DNA from: Carnegiea gigantea
Lineage: Eukaryota > Streptophyta > Magnoliopsida > Caryophyllales > Cactaceae
Assembly (NCBI GenBank): GCA_029747015.1
Contig: JAKOGI010001564.1
Span: 1 to 64,000, forward strand
Reading direction: 5' to 3'
Length of the DNA stretch: 64,000 bases
In this document: positions 45,986-55,179 of the stretch, in pieces
Layout: each line of letters opens with the position of its first letter
Numbering within the stretch: position 1 is the stretch's first letter
Notes under the pieces: model-generated
What the model saw: only the letters and a program-made list of their open reading frames with translations
What the model was told of the DNA's origin: nothing
Databases searched by the model: none
Program-made: the position numbers and the translations under genes

Positions 45986-46619
45986 ATACCTAACGGCTAG
46001 TAGACCTGACATTGTCTTCAGTGTTGGTCTATGTGCACGTTTTCAGTCTAACCCTAAAGAAACTCATCTTAAGGCTGTAAAAAGGATTTTAAGATACTTA
46101 AAACATACACCTGATCTAGCCTTATGGTATCCTAGAGGTTGCAACTTTGATCTTGTTGGGTATGCTGATGCTGATTATGCAGGTTTCTTGGTTGATAGAA
46201 AAAGCACCTCAGGTATGGCTCACTTTCTTGGACCTTGTTTGGTATCTTGGGCAACCAAGAAACAACTCTCTATTGCCTTGTCCACAGCAGAAGCTGAGTA
46301 TGTGGCAGCTGCATCTTGTTGTGCTCAGTTATTATGGATAAGACAATAACTCAAGGACTTTTGTGTTGACATAGGATGCATTCCTATTTATTGTGACAAT
46401 ACAAGTGCAATTAACATTGCCAAAAATCCATGTCAACACAAAAGAACAAAACATATTGACATTCGTCATCATTTTCTAAGAGACAATGTTGAAAAAGGAG
46501 TGATCTCAATGAATTTTTGTGCCACTGAAAATCAAATTGCTGATATATTCACAAAAGCATTGGGTAGAGAACAATTTGAAAGGAATAGACTCGAACTAGG
46601 CTTAATTAGAACAACCTGA
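45978..46619 (+). pseudogene. Copia RNase H
   Basis: It starts in a different frame with GSLLYLTASRPDIVFSVGLC, the segment that normally follows RT. RNase H has VGYADADYAGFLVDRKSTSG (Asp), LSIALSTAEAEYVAAASCCA (Glu) and, after one in-frame TAA at 46,347-46,349, '[17 protein letters not shown]' (Asp). The end [20 protein letters not shown] with a stop at 46,617-46,619 is the standard copia pol terminus. Only one point stop breaks it. Confidence 0.9.
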
Positions 46620-47057
46620 CCAACCTGTTCTCTCTCCCTGTTTGCAAAATTTAAAAGTTACGGGCACAACATGTTAAATTTTTGTTTGCAATCAACTTCT
46701 GTGCTATGTTTAGCATATGTGGGGTTTGTAATTTGCTGACGCTCATTGAGGTCTAATGAGATTGCCCTTATTGTCCCATGTTACCGAGCAAGTAACCTCA
46801 AGAACAAGCACCAGAAATAGGTACGCTTCTTGTTTGTCAAATATCTGCAACAAATTGAAAATTGCTAATCTCTTCCTGAGGCGTGCGCGGCCTAAATAAA
46901 TGCAAAAGCCCGTTGCCAAACAGGCAAAATCTTTTAAAGATTTCGCATGTCTCTCTCTCTCTTTAAAGCTCTCTTGCTCAATCTCTCACCTCCACCGAAA
47001 CTCTCTTGCTCTGAAACTCTGTTCAAGAAACCTTAATCTCTCTCCTTCCTCTGAAAA

Positions 47058-49037
47058 ATGGCGTCTCCCATTAGCTCCGAGAGCTCCTCGACCTTGACTC
47101 AGGGCAACCTGACACAGGGCACAGCCTTGCAAACAGCCACAGCCCTGTTTGCGTCTACATAATTTCTGACGGCCCTCATGGAAGGTAAAACTACTGAACC
47201 TTCTCGACCCATTGTCTATAAACCTTTTGGGTTTTTAAAAAACATCGACCTTAGAACAGTGAATCTGAAATTGGAAGACATCCCTTACAAATTTGGGTGG
47301 GAATTGATTTTGTTTGGAGAAACGGGGGCATGTCAACCCCAAGAACCTATTGGGGCATCTGAAAGAGAAATTGGGCCTTTAGATGAAATCTTTCTGTTCA
47401 ATCATGGACTAGATGACATCAGTTCACTTGGGCTGTTTCCAGAGCAGGAAACAGGGCCAGAAACAGGGCCTGAGGTTTTTAGGGATGACCTAGGGGAGGA
47501 TTTGTCAAAAGAAGAAGGGGGAAGTAGTGGTCAAATGGAGGAGTCTCCTGTGAAGCCTGAACAAGCCACACCGGTACCACCAACCGGTGAGAAACGTAAA
47601 CGATACAAAATTGTGGCTAGGCGTACTAGAATGCCAAGAACACGACCACCATCAAGGCCTAAAAGCGGCCAGACTGAAGAACCCTCAAAAAGTGAAACCC
47701 CTGTCAAACCAAAACCACAAATCCCCTCTTCGTCCAAATCCAAAAACAGGCCAACTCGAAAATCAGCCCGAATTGCTTTCCAATCCATGCCTCGTCCTGC
47801 CAAACAGTCATTCCCTGTTGTTGAGGAAATTGATTCCTTCTCTGAGCCTTCATCAGATAGCGACACTTAAAACACATACTTTAAACAGGGCACTCCCGTG
47901 TTCTCAGAGTCCTCAGAGGATAAGCCTCTGCCTGCACCAAAATCAACCTCCACTTTACCCTCCAAACCATCACCACTCAAAACTCCCAAGAGAAAAGCCT
48001 CCCTCAAACACGCCTCCACACAAGACCCTCCTACTAAGCCCCAACCTAAGAGAGCTAAAAAGTCTACCCCGTCTGCCATTTCAGCCAAACTGACCCAATT
48101 ACTTCAGAGACGGGTCGTCAGGGGCAAAATTATCAAGGTAAAATATTTTGAGGAACAGGGTCTGGGGGTGTTTCTGCACAAGCTGCGTGCACAGGGGTGG
48201 TATGAGCTGTTTACAAACACCCAGCTGGGGTGTTCTGTACATGAGTTGGCAGAGTTCTATGCCAACTGCACTGTCACCGAGGGAGTGGTGACAAGTATTG
48301 TTAATGGGCAACAGCTTCGCTTTGATGCGAAGATATTAGGGAAAATTCTGGAGATTCCCTCCACGGGCTTTGATATCTATGTGAGAGAAGACAAGACTAT
48401 TCTAGAGACAGCCCGGCTGCTGGAGCTCTCCCAGAAATTTAGCCAGCAACCAAGCCTGCAAACACCCAAGTCCGTGAAGAAAGGGGACATGACATCGCTC
48501 CATCAATTGATATTTTGGTTTATTATCAAGAATGTCATTCCTCGGGGCCAGGGTCGCAATCTTGCCGATGCCATGGATCAGTGTCTTATGGACCTGATGG
48601 ACAAGGAAGAGCAAATCAACCTTCCTGCCATCATGGTTTGACATATTGTAAGAATTGCAAACACCTCTAGGGAACATGACCTGGGGTATGGTTTCTTCCT
48701 GACTAGTGTCTTTGAACATTTTGGGGTGACTCTACAGAAGAAGGTGGGAGCTCAGTTCATCGATGAGATTGGGAGTAACACCCTTATGGGGTGTGGGTAT
48801 GCTTTAATTGAGGGGTCTGCCTCAGAACAGGGGACTAGAACAACCCGTCCTCCTGTTCCTGGAAGTTTCTCAGTCAAGCTTGAGGCTGCCTTGGAAGAAA
48901 ACTCTCGACTCAGTGCTGAGCTTACTGCGGTAAAGGCTGCCCTGGATGAGGAAAAGGCTCTCAATGAAAAACGCCATGAAGATATCCTCGCCCTTCTCTC
49001 TTCCCTCTCAGCAAAATTTTCCCCTCCTGCCCTCTGA
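47058..49037 (+). pseudogene. Env-like ORF of the SIRE-like copia element
   Basis: One reading frame of 659 codons from ATG 47,058 to TGA 49,035, with stops only at 47,160 (TAA), 47,868 (TAA) and 48,639 (TGA) and no frameshift. The first third is acidic. The middle is Pro/Ser/Lys-rich and very basic (KPQPKRAKKSTPSA). The C-terminal half has a folded domain with WYELFTNTQLGCSVHELAEF, RFDAKILGKILEIPSTGFDI and LHQLIFWFIIKNVIPRGQGR, typical of the 'putative plant transposon protein' family. It ends in a coiled coil (LEAALEENSRLSAELTAVKA). SIRE elements carry an extra ORF here called env-like. No convincing signal peptide or membrane helix is visible, so an envelope role is doubtful. Confidence 0.75.
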
Positions 49038-49331
49038 TCACCCCCCCATCTGTTGTTCTCATAGCCTGTTCTCACTTCTCTTGGTTATCCTCTCTTGCTA
49101 GTTTGTACTTTCTGTTGCACTCTTTTGATGAATGACAGGTTATCTTGTTTTTGTTTGGCTTTGCCTTGCTTGCTTTTGTTGCGAATTACTTGTGTGTGAC
49201 TAGGATGGCCAATCTCCTTACCGTACCAAAACACTTGAGTGTATCGCCTGTTGACTTTCCTCCATCACCCAAGTGGTGGTGATAGCAAACACCCTCTGTT
49301 TGACTGTTCGCCCCTACTTTTTAATGATGCC

Positions 49332-49518
49332 AAAAGGGGGAAGATAGGTTGACCAATATTATTTTAGTTTTTCCATGGACGAGTTAAATTTCTTACACTT
49401 TGTCGATACTAACTGCTTCATGTGAATTGTCGGCCCTATAAATAATTGGCACTAATCACTTCAATTACCCTTGAAAGTCAATATGGTCACTTGGTTTGTC
49501 ATCATCAAAAAGGGGGAA
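49332..49518 (+). other. Two polypurine tracts before the 3' LTR
   Basis: AAAAGGGGGAAG at 49,332-49,343 and AAAAAGGGGGAA at 49,507-49,518, the latter three bases from the LTR. Repeated polypurine tracts are a reported Sirevirus trait. Confidence 0.8.
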
Positions 49519-49520
49519 TT

Positions 49521-50888
49521 TGTTAGAATGTATAAGGTTTTGATGATAACAAATCCAAGTATTGTAGTTGTTGTTGTTGTTCCAAACAGGCTTTACCAAC
49601 AGGGTCTTACTGCTGTTTTTCAATATATTAAAACTGCTTGACTAATGGTTTATCAAGAACAGGTACTCAAGTCAGTGATGTAAGAACAACCATGAGGAAC
49701 AGGCTCTGTAAGGTGTTTGAAACATGTCCTGTGAAGTGTTTGCAGCAGATTCGTCTCTCTACAAGATGACTAGTGGTTACAACAAGATGTCTTGATTTGA
49801 TTTGGTTTTATATTTTTAGACTCTTGTTAATATGCCAATCAGAAACTCTTAACTTACCACTTACTTGAAACGGTTTTGTTTTCTTTTGGTAAATATTTCG
49901 GATCACCCTTCAGAACAATCCTGGAAACAGGGTGATCAGGGTGTTTCCAGAATAAGCTGCGAAAAACTGTTTTGCACGATTTTTATCTTTTGGATTTTGA
50001 GCAGCTTCTTCAAAGATTTGCAAGAAAGATTTTTTATGGAGTATCTTACCCCTTATCCTAAAAACGGTTATTAAAATCTAAGGAGATTTGCAAAATCTTT
50101 TTGAATAAAAGAATATCCAATTTTTGGCAAGTGGATAAGGTTGTTGAGAAAAACATGGGCTAGTTGCTGAGAATCACCGCCTTATGCACACGGTTTAGGA
50201 AGTGTTTCCAGCTCATGTTTCCTCATCCCTTGTGGCTAAAGAATTCTATATTCTTTAGGGATTTTAGTTTCCAAAAATTTGATGAATTGTTTTCCAAGCA
50301 CTATAAAAGGCGGCTTCTTACAACCTTAGAAGCATCGGTTTTCAAAGACAAAAAATTCAGTGTTTATGAGCTTAAAAGTTTCAAAAGAAAACCGTGTCTA
50401 GCAAGTGAGTTATTTGAGCTTTCAAAGTTGACATACTAGGACTTCATTGTACCCTATATTAGCTTAGTTGAGAAGTATTGTAATAGGGTGTTTTTATTTA
50501 CATTCTTCTTTCACAAAAGTGAGTTGAGTGTGTGTCCAAATTAAGGGGATTTTAGACGTGGGGTAACCTGTCTTAAGGAAGACGGTTACATGGGTTGCAA
50601 TTTGCAACAAGGTGTGTTACTATTGTAACGTGATTAGCCCGTTTAGTGAAGTGTTTAAATCCTACACGAGGTAGGTCGTGGTTTTTTAACCTCAGTTGGG
50701 CTAGAGGTGTTTTCCACGTAAAAATCCTGTGTCCATTATTTCCGCATTCAATTTTGTTGGATTTTCGCTCTTGCTTATCTCAGGAACAACCTATGCGAAC
50801 AGGGTCTAAGACTGTTTCCCAGCAACTTGCGAAAATCGGACACCAAAATTCACCCCCCTCTTGTGGTTGTGTACTCTCCAAATCAACA
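49521..50888 (+). repeat. 3' LTR of the copia element (1,368 bp)
   Basis: TGTTAGAATG start, CAAATCAACA end, nearly identical to the 5' LTR apart from the missing 51 bp near 49,738. Confidence 0.95.
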
Positions 50889-51700
50889 CAAATACTATTG
50901 GTCGTCCCTGAGGAAGGACGTCATGCCTTCTTTAGAAAGTGTGAGAAGTGTTAAAAGTTCTCCCATGTTCAAAGAAAACTTCCTACACCACTGACCCCAT
51001 CTTGACCTCTCTGTCATTCACCAAGTGGGGCATGGATATCCTGGGGTTGTTCCCAAAGGCAACGGGCCAATGTAAGTACCTATTTGTGGTTGTTGACTAC
51101 TTTACAGCTGTCACGTCAATCACGACCAATGAACTATAAAAGTTCATATGGAAGAAATCATCACAAGATTTGGCATTCCCCAAGCAATGATTTTTGATAA
51201 TGGCCACCGGTTTGACAGCTATAAGATCAAAGAATATCTCAAGGACTATGGTTGTTAGAACCGGTTCACCATTGTCATACATCCACATACTAATGATTAG
51301 GTCGAGGTAGCCAACAAGGCCATTCTGTTCGGCCTACAAAAAATTGGACAATGCTAAGGGGAAATGGGTAGATGAGTTGTCGGGTATACTATGGTCCATG
51401 CGGACGACTGAGAAGACTACTACTTGAGAAACTCCTATTATGCTAGTACACAAATCGGAGGTCATCCTCCAATTGAAGTGGCCCTCGGTACCCATTGCCT
51501 AACCACATTTCAAGAGGCCCTAAATAACTCCGCCCTAAGGGGTCCTTAACCTGCTGCCTTCGATCCGAGGAAATATCTTCCTATGAGAGGCCCTTTATAA
51601 ACTAAGGACAATGCAACTCCACAACAAAAAAGTTAAAGAATAACCCCTAGTAGTCCACAATCTAGTCTTAAGGAAGATGGAGGCTGTTTGTTAGGGCACA
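50889..51700 (+). pseudogene. Tat-type integrase, main piece
   Basis: It resumes right after the copia element: YYWSSLRKDVMPSLE-like residues, then PILTSLSFTKWGMDILGLFP with the first catalytic Asp (MDILG). 'IITRFGIPQAMIFDNGHRF' has the second Asp. 'HPHTND', a stop and VEVANKAI hold the Glu. All three catalytic acids are visible, but at least six stops and frameshifts interrupt the domain. The C-terminal part (about 51,440-51,560) has 'LRNSYYASTQIGGHPPIEV' and is also broken. Confidence 0.8.
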
Positions 51701-52239
51701 CGAGCATGGCGAACTAAACTACCAGCTGGGAAGGATCGTACGTCATCTGGCAGCAAGTCCATCCTAGAACGTGCAGGCCTCACTTCAAGGAAATAAAATC
51801 CCGTGGACCTGGCACTGTGATAACCTAAAGAAGTACTTCCTTTAAGGATGGTGGGAGCACATTACACCCTTTCTGTTTATCTTATGAAATTTAAACAACC
51901 ATTGTAAGAAGGACCCGGTAAGGACTTTTTCACAATCAATGAAAGAGAATTTTCGTGCTCATGTGGCTTCTTTTCATGCTTAAATTTTGCCTTTTGTTAA
52001 GTTAGGGGCCATGGGGTCAGGCCATCATGGTTGGTCGTAAATAAAACATATGGACTCAAAAACAAGCATGGAATCAAAATAAAGTGATAACACATGCATC
52101 TGAAAACTGTCCACTTTATTAAACTATTAAAAGTTTTACAAAGGCTAAGCCGTGACCCTACAAGTCGTTAAAAGAATCATTAAACAAGAAGTAGAGCAAA
52201 CCAAAAGAAAGGGTGAAAACCGTAAGCGGCAGGCTCATC

Positions 52240-53990
52240 ATCCTCGTTGTCAACACCATCATCATCGATGTCGTCGCTGCAAAGGCATTGTGACATTCAG
52301 ATCAGTTTAATCATCTTCGGTGGCTTAGTCCTCATCTTTGGGCTCCTTATACTAGAACAACACCTCCTTGGAGTTCAGGCCAAACTATTGAGCTTGGTGA
52401 CGATCCTCCATGTACTAACCCACACCTTAAAGTACCCTGTCTTGTCTCTGAAATCTATCAAGCACAGCTTAACAAGCTCGTGGAAGAAGCCCATTTGTTC
52501 GTTCGCGCTTTAGGTGTACCAACGATGCTCAACGCTCTTGACCTCCTCTTTGGTGGCTAACTTGCATCTTTTGCTTACTTCCCAAGGTACATGAGGCACT
52601 AGTGTAGCTCCTTTCTCTCCTTCTCCCATTGCTTTTTCTCCTTCTTCAGGTCCTCAATGCAATTCTTATATTTACTTAAAGAGTGCTTGATTTTTTTCTT
52701 CTCCTCCTTAAGGGACTTGACCTTCTCTTCTAGCTGAGCCACAATAGGGCTCGTCCTCATAGCCTTCAAGGCACGAGCGAAGGCCTTAGAACACAACAAA
52801 GTCACACACTAAGTCAAGGTAAAGGAAGTATAAGAATGAAGCAGGAGATGACAACAATTGCCCAACAACAGCCACCTGGTCCTTAGTAAACAAGGGAGCA
52901 TCCAAAGCAGCCAATGGTGCAATATCCCTCGATTATGCGAGCCTCTTCATTAGCTTGTATTTTATAGGGTCGACCTCCAAAAGGGCACTACCTTAGCAAA
53001 CCCTAAGCAAGACTTCACTATGACTTACCAATTCATTATTTGGTAGCTTCCCTTGAGAGTCGCTCTAGGTAGATGGTTTGGCCCACCTCTGAGGTGGCCT
53101 GCCGGGCAGGAGCTGAAGGCGCGACCTTCTCAAGAGAAAATCTTGTATGGCCAGCCTTCTTAGTCGATCCCTGAGTTGCAACCTACCCCTCAGAGCAGGG
53201 TCTTTTTTGGCCATGCTAGGTGGACATTGAGATGGAATAGATGGGAGGACAGTTCACCTTAGGATGACCTTAGGCTACATCCCAGACAGACTATTGCATA
53301 ATCAACGAGTAATAGTTTTAAAGGTAGAGGGGGCACGTGACCACCCAACTTCTAGAAGTTAAAATCATCCCAAACATGAATGGGCATCTCTGAAGTGTTG
53401 AGCTAGTATGGGAAAACCATGACTTTGGAAATGAGTTTTTCTAAAGGAGAAAGGGGCTAAAAAAAATGAGGATTCACCTCCTCACCCTAAGTCGATTTAT
53501 ACCAGGGCCAGGCTCATCGGGAAGGAGGACTAGAATTGAATGACTACAAGTATCCCAATCACCAACAGGGCAACAAATGAGCTCGACACGCATGTTACCT
53601 GTATCAAAGAGCGTACGAACCCTTGAGTTGAACAAAACTAATCAAGGCTAAGACGGATGTTTGCTCTACATTCTACCTGCGTCTCCTTTTTGAAGACATA
53701 CATGTAAAATGTTAGAGGTTAAATGATTCAGAAAAACCCTAGTGATGTTCTCATCTTAGCCAAATAGTCGGAGGTCCCACCTTGTCATGTGACATATAGA
53801 CAAAGGAGCCCAAGCACTAACACACAGGGATGGAAAATGAGGGCCTAACTCTGGTTAGGCCCAAGAATGCACATATCTCTATAAATTACCATTTTACCCT
53901 TACTAAGTCCCCCATAAATACTTACCTACTCTACTCGAAAATGGTTTGGAATACTACACGTAATTCTAGACTATGACAGGACCTACTATC
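52240..53990 (-). pseudogene. Antisense accessory ORF of the Tat-type element
   Basis: Between integrase and the 3' LTR end the coding signal is on the minus strand. The clearest piece is 68 codons (52,805-52,599), very rich in Lys and Glu with heptad spacing (QLEEKVKSLKEEKKKIKHSL), a coiled coil. Upstream at about 53,190-53,060 there is a basic MAKKDPALRGRLQLRDRLRR piece, and at about 53,640-53,500 VRTLFDTGNMRVELICCPVG. Some Tat-lineage elements (for example Grande and Retand) carry an antisense ORF in this place, of unknown function. Many stops here. Confidence 0.5.
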
Positions 53991-54179
53991 AAGGCAAAAG
54001 ATCCAATCTTTACTCCAAAGGTCGAGCCTTCATTTTCCCTTCTTCGTGGAAATTTTTTCTTCTCTTTTCAGGGAATCTGACTTGATCGTTAGACGGGCAT
54101 TCATGAAGCGTCACACCCAAGGATTACCTTTTTGTAAGAAAGGAGGCTAAGGATCAATCAAAGTCGTGTGCTGGCACAT

Positions 54180-54228
54180 GAGCCTACTGTATTGCCACGT
54201 CATCAATATCAAACTCTGTATGGAAACA
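54180..54228 (+). repeat. 3' terminus of the Tat-type 3' LTR
   Basis: About 45 bp match the sequence just before the primer site at 26,285, ending GGAAACA. The flank after it starts TCCAC. The rest of this LTR is not alignable by eye with the 5' side. Confidence 0.55.
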
Positions 54229-55170
54229 TCCACAACGACAAGCCCCCATGTCGGTCTATCTCAACTATGCTCCGTCGCCCCTATTAGCTCCTGCCCTGCC
54301 ACCAACCTCGTTGTGGTGTAAGCCTGCCCCTGCACAATTGATGTTTATTTGGGCCTGTCCATCCCAATCCCTTGAGCAAGCATAAGAAGTTATGGCATTT
54401 TCTCTCTACTTCAGCCTAAATTTTAGGGATTTCCTGAATTAATTTAGTTATTCCTTTTCACAACACAAATTTCTGCTAGAAATGAACACCAGTTTGGTAT
54501 TAAAATAAGGATAGTGAACCCTTTGACATTGTTAGTTCATTGAGGACTTCATTAACATCCCCAAATTTGGTTGCATTAGGAAGATTAACAAGCTTGGAAG
54601 ATTGGATGCTTTGTATAAGTAATTCCCATTTGTTTGAAGTTTAATTAAATTATTGTGATATTACCAAGGATATAGAGAAGTAATGACTCCAGAAATCCAA
54701 AAATAAAAGAGGCAAAAGAAATTTCACTGATTTCATATTATTGGTAGCCATGGTAGTCACTAGATAACCAGAATAGGTAGTAGGTCCTTTTGTAAAAGAG
54801 AGTAACATTGGGGGTGGGTGATAGACATTTCAATTGACGTGAAGAGAGAGAAAGAGAATCAATTGTCTTCTGGCTTTACTTTGACACTACAACAAATAGG
54901 ACAAAAAGAAGCACAACGTAAAAAATTAAAGAAGGGTATTTAGTTAGTTCAACAAAATTGCGTTTTTAGACCTGTGTTTTGTCTGTGAACAAAATGTGGA
55001 AATTATCCATTACTTTTTGTTTATAGTTAGTCTAATTTCCCCAAAACCTTTTTTTTAAAATTTTGGTGACAACCCAACCCTCTGTCAGCATGTCCTATCC
55101 ATTTTTCAATTGTCGTTCCATACCCGGCACAATATAAATTCCCTCGTCGTGAACTTTTTCTAGTCAAATG
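54229..55170. other. No gene recognised
   Basis: The flank after the Tat-type element. C-rich for 130 bp (54,229-54,360), then A/T-rich without supported ORFs or a recognised repeat. Confidence 0.4.
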
Positions 55171-55179
55171 CCCAAGGAG

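Larger units (their letters stand above)
40938..50888 (+). mobile_element. SIRE-like Ty1/copia element lacking reverse transcriptase
   Basis: LTRs 40,938-42,356 and 49,521-50,888 with TGTT...AACA ends, iMet primer site, gag, protease-integrase, RNase H, env-like ORF and two polypurine tracts. The LTRs differ at few positions plus one 51-bp length difference, so it is the youngest insertion here. The flanks CAGAT (40,933-40,937) and CAAAT (50,889-50,893) look like a 5-bp target duplication with one change. It sits inside the integrase of the Tat-type element. Long LTRs, an extra ORF after pol and repeated polypurine tracts point to the Sirevirus group. Confidence 0.9.
26230..54228 (+). mobile_element. 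Old Tat-type Ty3/gypsy element, split by two insertions
   Basis: Three segments (26,230-30,909, 40,831-40,937 and 50,889-54,228) join into one gag-protease-RT-RNase H-integrase order, followed by an antisense ORF. The LTR 3' end motif before the primer site (GCCATGTCATCAACAAC then AAACTCTATGTGGAAACA) recurs at 54,195-54,228 as GCCACGTCATCAATATC then AAACTCTGTATGGAAACA, placing the two ends. The full LTR lengths could not be determined. Many stops and frameshifts make it the oldest of the nested set. The primer type, RNase H style and antisense ORF fit the Tat lineage. Confidence 0.75.

Noticed and set aside
47531..47866. 111-codon minus-strand ORF and the 168-codon plus-strand ORF at 47,587
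   Set aside because: Shadows of the Pro/Ser/Lys-rich part of the env-like frame.
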